Shown here: in pieces, positions 1 through 16,000 of the stretch
Position numbering within the stretch: position 1 is the first letter of the stretch
Layout: every line of letters begins with the position of its first letter
Source: Streptomyces sp. NRRL S-350
GTDB lineage: Bacteria; Actinomycetota; Actinomycetes; Streptomycetales; Streptomycetaceae
Direction of reading: 5' to 3'
Length of the DNA: 27,624 nt
Assembly: GCF_000719705.1 (NCBI RefSeq)
Contig: NZ_JOHO01000074.1
Coordinates: forward strand, 1 to 27,624
Made by a program: the position numbers and the translations under genes
Notes under the pieces: generated by a model
What the model was told of the DNA's origin: nothing
The model's database searches: none
What the model saw: only the letters and a program-made list of their open reading frames with translations

Positions 1-99
1 CCAGAAGAGGGCTTCGCGGGTCTTCCAGTGCAGGTAGACGGTGCCCTTGCCGATGCCGGCGCGGGAGGCGACGTCGTCGATGGTGACCCGGCGGTAGCC
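1..99. repeat. Left arm of a 99-bp exact inverted repeat at the window ends
   Basis: Positions 1-99 are the exact reverse complement of 27526-27624; position 100 is the first mismatch. The arms are the helix-turn-helix coding part of the two tetR genes. Both window ends cut the repeat at the same base, which looks like an assembly-graph boundary. Confidence 0.95.
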
Positions 100-195
100 G
101 TGCTGTTCCAGCAGTTCGGCGGTGGTGTCGAGGATCCGCTCGGCCCGTTCCTGGCGAGCGCCGGACCCCACTGGCAGACGTTGGGATCTGTTCAC
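1..195 (-). CDS. TetR-family transcriptional regulator, left copy (5' part only)
   Basis: The first 65 codons are present and the gene runs off the left edge. It begins MNRSQRLPVGSGARQ. The helix-turn-helix is seen around residues 36-60 (VTIDDVASRAGIGKGTVYLHW), the standard TetR N-terminal DNA-binding domain; the ligand-binding part lies outside the window. I chose GTG at 195-193 because a -10-like TACACT ends 6 nt upstream and there is no Shine-Dalgarno (SD) sequence, which fits a leaderless transcript. The right-hand copy aligns from the same start. The gene is divergent from the PKS operon and its promoter contains a 23-bp dyad shared with the exporter genes. I infer an autoregulated repressor of export and perhaps of the PKS operon. 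It is identical in protein to the right copy from residue 10 to the edge, which is unusual for two regulators of one cluster. Confidence 0.93.
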   Translation of the reverse strand, partial: MNRSQRLPVGSGARQERAERILDTTAELLEQHGYRRVTIDDVASRAGIGKGTVYLHWKTREALFW

Positions 196-231
196 GGAGA
201 GAGTGTATGACCAGATTTCAAAGTTGGTCAA
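196..231 (-). promoter_or_regulatory. Putative promoter of the left tetR (leaderless)
   Basis: Read on the minus strand, TTGACC (231-226) is followed by an 18-bp spacer and TACACT (207-202), then 6 nt to the GTG start at 195. No SD is present, so transcription probably starts at or next to the GTG. The spacer plus flanking bases is the 23-bp dyad at 208-230, so a bound repressor would block both hexamers. The same -35, 18 bp, -10 geometry recurs at the ABC, MFS and right tetR promoters. Confidence 0.65.
208..230. promoter_or_regulatory. TetR-type operator candidate O1
   Basis: A 23-bp imperfect palindrome centred on the C at 219: outer arms TGACCA and TGGTCA (TGACC/GGTCA plus A/T) around a TTT-C-AAA core. 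It matches the dyad at 25942-25964 at 18 of 23 positions and the one at 25888-25910 at 17 of 23, counted by eye. It is AT-rich in very GC-rich surroundings. It lies in the spacer of the left tetR promoter and about 150 bp upstream of the first PKS gene, so it could control both directions. The likely ligand is one or both TetR proteins encoded at the window ends (inference). Confidence 0.75.
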
Positions 232-376
232 CAAGAAAGCTCGGCTTGTTCCGCCGAGGCTTTAGGAGCCGCCAAGGCCCCCGTTAGCCGCCCCTCGGAC
301 ATTGATCCGGTTGGCTCCGTGCCCTCCTGCGCGCGGATCGCCGTGACCGCCGTCGCGACCAGTGGGGACTGAATCC
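230..376 (+). promoter_or_regulatory. Leader region of the PKS operon, second dyad and weak promoter candidate
   Basis: No gene fits here. AACAAG (230-235) and CTTGTT (245-250) form an inverted repeat with a 9-bp spacer directly abutting O1. TAGGAG at 263-268 resembles a Streptomyces -10 box (TAGGNT), but no convincing -35 stands 16-18 bp upstream, so an activator-dependent promoter is possible. The direct repeat AGCCGCC occurs twice between about 267 and 293. The PKS operon promoter must lie in this gap or under O1, but I cannot place it firmly. Confidence 0.3.
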
Positions 377-6976
<6,600 letters not shown>

Positions 6977-7021
6977 CCGGTGCCGGAGCATCCCATCCCG
7001 CAGAAAGGACACCTCCGCACC

Positions 7022-10000
7022 GTGGACGACGCCGTGAACGAGACCGGGCCGCAGGCCGACGAGGCCGGCAGCCAGGAGAAGCTGCGCGACTACCTCAAGC
7101 GCGCGACCACCAGTCTGCGCCAGACCCGCCAGCGCCTGCACGACCTGGAGTCGCGCGAGCAGGAGCCGATCGCCGTCGTCGGCATGGCCTGCCGCTACCC
7201 CGGCGGCGTCCGCTCGCCCGAGGACCTCTGGCGACTGGTCGACTCCGGCACCGACGCGGTCGGCGACTTCCCCGACGACCGGGGCTGGCACCAGGACTCC
7301 CTCTACGACCCCGACCCCGACGCGCACGGCAAGAGCTACGTGACCAAGGGCGCGTTCCTCTACGACGCCCCCGACTTCGACGCCGGCTTCCACGGGATGA
7401 GCGGCCGGGAGGCCGGCGCGACCGACCCCCAGCAGCGGGTGCTGCTGGAGGTCGCCTGGGAGGCGCTGGAGCGGGCCGCGATCCAGCCGGAGTCGCTGCA
7501 CGGCAGCGACACCGGGGTGTTCACCGGGGTGATCGGGCAGGAGTACGGCGCGTACGCCGACGCCCCCGAGCTGGAGGGCTTCTTCCTCACCGGCAACACC
7601 ACCAGCGTCGCCTCCGGCCGGATCGCCTACACGCTGGGCCTGGAGGGCCCCGCGGTGACCCTCGACACCGCCTGCTCCTCCTCGCTGGTGGCGATCCACC
7701 TGGCCGTCCAGTCACTGCGCCGCGGCGAGTGCGCGCTCGCGCTGGCCGGCGGGGCGACCGTGATGGCCAGCCCCCGGGTGTTCGTGGAGTTCAGCCGGCA
7801 GCGCGGGCTGGCCCCGGACGGCCGCTGCAAGTCCTTCGCGGCCGCGGCGGACGGCACCGGCTGGGGCGAGGGCGCCGGACTGCTGGTGCTGGAGCGGCTC
7901 TCCGACGCGGTGCGCGGCGGTCGTCGGATCCTGGCCGTGATCCCGGGCTCCGCCGTCAACCAGGACGGTGCCAGCAACGGCCTGACCGCCCCGAACGGCC
8001 TCGCCCAGCAGCGGGTCATCCGCCAGGCCCTGCGCGCCGCCCGGCTCTCGCCGGTGGACGTCGACGCGGTCGAGGCGCACGGCACCGGCACCTCGCTCGG
8101 CGACCCGATCGAGGCCCAGGCGCTGATCGCCGCGTACGGGCAGAACCGCCCGGCGGACCGGCCGCTGCGGCTCGGCTCGATCAAGTCCAACATCGGGCAC
8201 ACCCAGGCCGCCGCCGGCATCGCCGGGGTGATCAAGATGGTGATGGCCCTGCGGCACCAGCAGCTGCCGGCCACCCTGCACGTCGACGAGCCGTCCCCGC
8301 ACGTGGACTGGACGGCGGGCGCGGTCACCCTGCTGCGCCGGCCCGAGGCGTGGCCGGCCGGCGACCGGCCACGCAGCGCCGGCGTGTCCTCGTTCGGGAT
8401 CAGCGGGACCAACGCGCACCTGATCGTCCAGGAGCCGCCGGCCCCGACCGCCGCCGCCCCCGCCGGCTCCACCCCCGCCGGCTCCACCCCCGCCGACTCC
8501 GCCCCCGCCGACTCCGCCCCGGCCGCCGCGGTCCTGCCCGCCGACGGCCTGCCGCTGCTGGTGTCCGCCCGCAGCGAGCCCGCGCTGCGGGCCCAGGCCG
8601 CACAGCTGCACGCCTTCCTGACGGCCGATCCGGAGCCGGACCCGGTCGCGGTCGCCCACGCGCTGGCGCTCACCCGCAGCCACCACCCCGTCCGGGCCGC
8701 GGTCACCGCACCGGACCGGGGCCCGCTGCTGGAGGCGCTCGACGCGCTCGCCCGCGGCGAGTCCGCGGCCGGGCTGCTCGCGCCGAACGGGCGGCGCGGC
8801 CGACTGGCCTTCCTGTTCACCGGCCAGGGCGCCCAACGACCCGGTATGGGAAGGGAGTTGTACGATCGGTACCCGGCCTTCCGAGCGGCCTTCGAGGAGA
8901 TCTGCGGCCACCTGGACCAGCCGCTGAAGGACATCGTGTTCGCCGCCGAAGGGACGGCCGACGCCGCCCTGCTCGACCGCACCGAGCACACCCAGAGCGC
9001 CCTGTTCGCCGTCGAGGTCGCCCTCCACCGGCTGCTGGAGTCCTGGGGTCTGGTGCCCGACCACGTGATCGGGCACTCGATCGGCGAGCTGGCCGCGGCG
9101 CACGTCGCCGGCGTGCTGTCGGTCGAGGACGCCTGCACGCTGGTGCGGGCCCGCGGCCGGCTGATGCAGGCGGCCCGCCCGGGCGGTGCGATGACCGCCG
9201 TCCAGGCCACCGAGGACGAAGTCGCCCCGCTGGTCGCCGAACACCCGGCCGAGGTGGCGATCGCCGCCGTCAACGGACCGCGCGCCGTCGTCGTCTCGGG
9301 CGACGAGGCCGCGGTCGAGCGGATCGCCGCGCACTTCGCCGGCCTGGGCCGCAAGACCCGCCGGCTGACCGTCAGCCACGCGTTCCACTCCCCCCACATG
9401 GACGAGGTGCTGGCGGACTTCCACCGGGTCGCCGAAGGCTTGGAGTACCACGCGCCGCGCATCCCGGTGATCTCCAACCTCACCGGCCGCCCGGCCGGCG
9501 AGGAGCTGCGCTCGGCCGACTACTGGACCGAGCACATCCGGCGGCCGGTCCGCTTCCACGACGGCGTCCGGCAGTTGCGCGAACTCGGCGTGACCGCGTA
9601 CCTGGAGATCGGGCCGGACCGCACGCTGACCGCGATGGCCGAGCAGTGCCTGGCCGACGACGGCGACGGCGACGGGACCGACGGCGAGGCCGTGTTCATC
9701 GCCCCGCTGCGGCGCGGGCACTCGGAGCCGCGCAGCGTCCTCGCGGCGGCCGCCGAGGCGCACCTGCTGGGCCGCGACCTCGACTGGTCGGCGGTGCTGG
9801 GCGGCGCCCCCGCACCCGAACTCGACCTGCCCACCTACCCGTTCCAGCGCCGGCGGTTCTGGCTGGACAGCGCCGGAGCGGGCGACGCGGGAGCCCTCGG
9901 GCAGAGCCCGGTCGGGCACCCGCTGCTCGACGCGGCCGTCCAACTCCCCGACGGCGGCCAGCTGTTCACCGCCAGGCTGACGCTCGCCGGGCAGCCGTGG

Positions 10001-13000
10001 CTGGCCGACCACCGGGTGGCCGGCACCGTCCTGCTGCCCGGGACGGGCTTCCTGGAGCTGGCACTGGAGGCCGCCGCGCGCTGCGGCCTGGCCGGCGTCG
10101 AGGAACTCACCCTGCACAGCCCGCTGCCGTTGACCGGCCACGACGCCGTCCAGCTGCGCCTCCAGGTGGCCCCCGAGGGCGAGGACGGAGCGAGGGCGCT
10201 GACCGTCCACTCGCGCCCCGAGGCGACCGCGCCCGACGGCGAGTGGACCCACCACGCCACCGGTTCGCTCACCGGCGAGGACGGCGGCCCGCAGTCGCCG
10301 CTGCCCGCCCAGTGGCCCCCGGCCGACGCCGCCGCCGTCCCGGTCGACGGCCTCTACGAGGACCTGGACGGGCTCGGCCTCGGCTACGGCCCGGTGTTCC
10401 AGGGCCTGCGCGCGGTCTGGCGCTCCGGCACCGACCTCCTGGCCGAGGTCGCGCTGCCCGAGGGCACGGCCGGCGCGCCGTACCGGCTGCACCCCGCCCT
10501 GCTGGACGCGGCCCTGCACGCGCTGCTGTTCAGCGGCCCGGACGGCCGGGTCGAACTCGACCGGGTCCGGCTGCCGTTCTCCTGGAGCGGCATCACCCTG
10601 CGGGCCACCGGCGCCGACGTGCTGCGGGTGCGGCTCAGCCCACGGGCGGACGGCGGCGGCACCTTCGCCCTGGACCTGTACGACCATGACGGCGACCCGG
10701 TCGGCACCGTCGCGGCGCTCACGCTGCGGGCCCTCGACCCCGCGGCGCTCGCCGCCGCCCCCGCCCGCCGCGAGCCGCTGTACCGGCTCGGCTGGACCCA
10801 GCTCCCGGGCTCCGCGACCGACCCGGTGCCGGCCGCGCCGGTGGTCACCGGGGCCTCCGCGCTGGCCGCGCTCGCCGAAGCCGTCCGCTCCGGCGCCGAC
10901 GCCCCCGAGCTGGTCGTCCTCGACACCGCGGCCGCCGACACCACCGGAGCCGGCCCCACCGCGGCGGCCGACGGCGCCGAGTCCGTCCCGGCCCGCACCC
11001 ACCGGGCCGCCGGTGAACTGCTCACCGTCCTCCAGGAGTTCCTCGGCGACTCCGCGCTGGAGGGCAGCCGCCTCGTGGTGGCCACCCGCCGGGCCGTCAC
11101 CGCGCTGCCTGAGGACCCGGCCGTCGACCCGACCGGCGCCGCGCTCTGGGGCCTGGCCCGGGTGGCGCAGTCGGAGAACCCGGGCCGCGTCCTGCTGGCC
11201 GACCACGACGGCCGCGAGCCGGTCGGCACCGCCCTGCCGGCCGCGTTCGCGGGCGGCGAGAACCAGCTGGCCCTGCGGGCCGGCGCCCGGTACGTGCCCC
11301 GGCTGGCCGCCGAGCCGGACACCCCGGTCCACCTGCCGGCGGACCCGGGCACCCCCTGGCGGCTCGAGGTCACCGAGGGCGGCACGCTGGACGGCCTGAC
11401 CGCCGTCGCCGACACCGCGCCGGCGGAGCCGCTCGGCCCCGGCCAGGTCCGGATCGCCGTCCGGGCGGCCGGCATGAACTTCCGCGACGTGCTGGTCGCG
11501 CTCGGCATGTACCCCGGCCGGGCGTCGATCGGCGGCGAAGCCGCCGGCGTGGTCACCGCGACCGGCCCCGGCGTCACCGGACTGCGGGTCGGCGACCGGG
11601 TGATGGGCCTGTTCGACGGCGCGATCGCCTCCGGCGCGGTCACCGACCAGCGGCTGCTGGCACGCGTCCCGGCCGGCTGGTCCTTCGCCCAGGCCGCCAC
11701 CACCCCGGTGGTCTTCCTGACCGCCTACTACGGGCTGCGCGACCTCGCCGACCTGCGCCCCGGCGAACGGCTGCTGGTGCACTCCGCGGCCGGCGGCGTC
11801 GGCCTGGCCGCGCTCCAGCTGGCCAGGCACTGGCAGGCCGAGGTGTTCGGCACCGCCAGCCCCGGCAAGTGGCACGCGCTGCGCGAACTCGGCCTGGACG
11901 ACGACCACCTGGCCTCCTCCCGGACCCTCGACTTCGAGCCGCACTTCGCCGCCGCGACGGACGGCGCCGGCGTCGACGTCGTCCTGGACTCGCTGGCCCG
12001 CGAGTTCGTCGACGCCTCCCTGCGGCTGCTGCCGCGCGGCGGCCGCTTCCTGGAGATGGGCAAGACCGACATCCGCGACGCCGGCCAGGTCGCCGAGGCG
12101 CACCCGGGCGTCGCCTACCGCGCCTTCGACATGACCGAGGCCGGGCCGGACCGGATCCAGGAGATGCTCCGCGACCTGCTGGAGCTCTTCGAGCGCGGGG
12201 TGCTCACCCCGCTGCCGGTCACCGCCTTCGACGTCCGGCACGCCCCCGAGGCCTTCCGCCACCTCCAACAGGCCCGCCACATCGGCAAGGTGGCGCTGAC
12301 CGTCCCGCAGCCGATCGACCCGGACGGGACCGTCCTGGTCACCGGCGGCACCGGGGCCCTCGGCGCGCTCGCCGCCCGGCACCTGGTGACCGGCCACGGC
12401 GCGCGTCACCTGGTGCTCGCCGGGCGCAGCGGCCCGGCCGCACCCGGCGCCGCCGAACTGGCCGCCGAACTCACCGCGCTGGGCGCCACGGTCACCCTCG
12501 CCGCCTGCGACGCGGCCGACCCGGCGGCGCTGGCCGACCTGCTCGCGGCGGTGCCCGCAGCGCACCCGCTGACCGCCGTCGTGCACTGCGCGGGCACCCT
12601 GGACGACGCCACCCTGCCCGCGCTGACCGCCGACCGCCTGTCGACGGTGCTGCGCCCCAAGGTGGACGCCGCGTGGAACCTGCACCACCGCACGGCCGGC
12701 CTCGACCTGGCCGCGTTCGTGCTCTACTCCTCGGTGGCCGGCGTGCTCGGCAACCCGGGCCAGGCCAACTACGCCGCGGGCAACACCTTCCTGGACGCCC
12801 TCGCCGAACACCGGCACGCCCTGGGGCTGCCCGCCGTCTCCCTCGCCTGGGGCCTGTGGGACCCGTCCGCGGGCCTGGCCGGCACCCTCGACGGCCAGGA
12901 GCGCAAGCGGATCGAACGCTCCGGCCTGCTCCCGCTGGACGCGGCCACCGGGACGGAGCTGTTCGACCGCGCGCTCGCCGCCGGCCGCCCGACGCTCGTC

Positions 13001-16000
13001 CCGGCCCTGCTCGACCTGCCGGTGCTGCGCCGGATGGCCGCCGACTCGGCGCCGCTTCCCGCCGTGCTGGGCCCGGTGCTCGGCCCGGCCCGGCCGCGCG
13101 CCTCCGCGCCGGCGGCGGGCGCCTCCCAGCTGGCCCGCAAGGTCGCGGGCCTCGACGACACGGACGCCACCGGCGTCCTGCTGGACCTGATGCACCGGCA
13201 GATCGCGGCCGTCCTCGGCAACGACCCGTCCGAACCGGTCGACCCGGCGCAGCCCTTCAAGGACCTCGGCTTCGACTCGCTGACCGCCGTCGAACTGCGC
13301 AACGTGCTCGGCCGCGCCAGCGGCCTGCGGCTGCCGGCGACCCTGCTGTTCGACTACCCGACCCCGGCCGAACTGGCCGCCGAGCTGCTCTCCCGGCTGC
13401 GCGGCGCCCCGCAGCCCGCCTCCGGCCCCGCGCCGGCCGGGCCGGCCGCGGCGACGGACGACCCCATCGCCATCGTGGGGATGGGCTGCCGCTTCCCCGG
13501 CGGGGCGGACTCCCCCGAGGGGCTTTGGCGGGTGGCCGCCGACGGCATCGACACGATCGCCGACTACCCGGGCGGCCGGGGCTGGAACCTGGACGAGCTG
13601 TACGAGCCGGAGCCGGGCAAGGCCGGGCGCACCTACGTGCGCCAGGGCGGCTTCCTGCACGACGCGGCCGGCTTCGACGCCGACTTCTTCGGGATCAGCC
13701 CGCGCGAGGCGGAGGCCATGGACCCGCAGCAGCGGCTGCTGCTGGAGGTGGCCTGGGAGACCCTGGAGCACGCCGGGATCCGGCCCGGCACCCTGCGCGG
13801 CAGCCAGGTCGGCGTGTTCGCCGGCGTGGCCGCCCAGGAGTACGGGGCCGGGTCCGCCACCACCCAGGAGGCGGTGGCCGGCTACGTGCTGACCGGCTCG
13901 ACGACCAGTGTGGCCTCCGGCCGGATCGCGTACACCCTCGGACTGGAGGGCCCGGCCGTCACGGTGGACACCGCGTGCTCGTCCTCGCTGGTCGCGGCGC
14001 ACCTGGCGGCGCAGTCGCTGCGCAGCGGCGAGTGCACCATGGCGTTGGCCGGCGGCACGACCATCATGGCCACCCCCGGGATCTTCCTGGAGTTCAGCCG
14101 CCAGCGCGGCATGGCGCCGGACGGCCGGTGCAAGCCCTTCGCGGGCGCCGCGGACGGCACCGGCTGGGGCGAGGGCGTCGGCATGGTGCTGCTGGAGCGG
14201 CTCTCCGACGCCCGCGCCAACGGGCACGAGGTGCTGGCGGTGATCCGCGGCTCGGCGGTCAACCAGGACGGTGCCAGCAACGGCCTCACCGCGCCCAACG
14301 GCCCGTCCCAGCAGCGGGTCATCCGGGCCGCGCTGGCCTCCGCCGGGCTGACCGCGGCGGACGTGGACGCGGTCGAGGCGCACGGCACCGGCACCGTGCT
14401 CGGCGACCCGATCGAGGCCCAGGCCCTGCTCGCCACCTACGGCCAGGACCGCCCGGCCGACCGGCCGCTGCTGCTCGGCTCGATCAAGTCCAACATCGGG
14501 CACACCCAGGCCGCCGCCGGCATCGCCGGGATCATCAAGACGGTGCAGGCGCTGCGCCACGGCGAACTGCCGCGCACCCTGCACATCGACGAGCCCAGCC
14601 CGCACGTCAACTGGTCGGACGGCGCCGTGCGCCTGCTGAGCGAGAACACGCCGTGGCCGGAGACCGGCCGGCCGCGGCGGGCCGGGGTGTCCTCCTTCGG
14701 CATCAGCGGCACCAACGCGCACATCATCCTGGAGGCCGCGCCCGCACCTTCGGCGGCCGCTCCTCCGCAGCCCGGCGCCGCGGACGACGCGCCGGCGGTG
14801 CTGCCGCTGGTGCTCTCCGCCCGCGACGCCGCGGCCCTGCGCGAGCAGGCCGCCGGGGTCGTCGAGCTGCTGGCCGCCGACTCCGCGCCCGCCCCGGCCG
14901 ACCTGGGCTTCTCGCTGGTCACCACGCGCGACCAGCACCCGCACCGGGCCGTGGTCGTCGGCGCCGACCCGGCCGAACTGCGCGAGGGCCTGTCCGCGCT
15001 GGCGCGCGGCGAGCAGGCTCCGGGTCTGGTCGAGGGCGTGGCCGGCGCTCCCGGCAAGGTGGCCTTCGTCTTCCCCGGGCAGGGTGCCCAGTGGGAGGGC
15101 ATGGCCCGCGAGCTGATGGAGACCTCGCCGGTCTTCCGGGAGAGCATCCGGGCCTGCGCCGAGGCGCTGGGGCGCCACACCGACTGGTCGCTGCCGGACG
15201 TCCTGCTGGGGCGGCCCGGCGCTCCGCCGCTGGAGCGCGTCGACGTGGTGCAGCCGGCCCTGTTCGCGGTGATGGTCTCGCTGGCGCGGCTCTGGCAGGC
15301 CGCCGGGGTGCGCCCGGACGCCGTGGTCGGGCACTCCCAGGGCGAGATCGCGGCCGCGCACATCGCCGGCGCGCTCGACCTGGACGACGCCGCCCGGGTG
15401 GTCGCGCTGCGCAGCCGGGCCCTGACCGAGCTGGCCGGCACCGGGGCGATGGCCAGCATCCCGCTGCCGGCCGACGAGGTGACCGCGCGACTGGCGGACT
15501 TCGGCGGCGACCTGACGGTGGCCGTGTGCAACGGCCCGGCGGCCACGGTGGTGGCCGGCGCCCCGCAGGACGTCGAGCGCTTCGTCCAGCGGTGCCGGGA
15601 CGAGGACGTGCGGGCCCGCACCATCCCGGTCGACTACGCCTCGCACACCCCGCACGTGGAGGTGATCCGGGAGCGGCTGCTCGCCGAACTCGACGGGCTG
15701 TCGCCCCGGGCCGCGGGCATCCCGCTCTACTCCACCCTCACCGGTGAGCCGCTGGACACCACCCGGATGACGGCCGACTACTGGTACGAGAACCTGCGCC
15801 GGCCCGTCCGCTTCGACCGGGCCGTGGCCGCGCTGGCCGCCGCGCAGTTCCGCTCCTTCGTCGAGACCAGTCCGCACCCGGTGCTCACCGTCGCCACGGA
15901 AGGGATCCTGGACGGCACCGGCACCGTCATCCCCACCCTGCGGCGGGACGACGGCGGGCTGCGGCGCTTCCTCACCTCCCTCGCCGGCGCCCACACGGCC

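Noticed and set aside
230..250. The AACAAG/CTTGTT dyad as a fourth copy of the TetR operator
   Set aside because: It lacks the TTTCAAA core and the TGAC/GTCA ends; it may be a site for another regulator.
8462..8521. CRISPR-like repeat array
   Set aside because: The 15-bp units are contiguous, in frame and without spacers; they encode a PKS linker. No CRISPR array or tRNA/rRNA gene was seen in the window.
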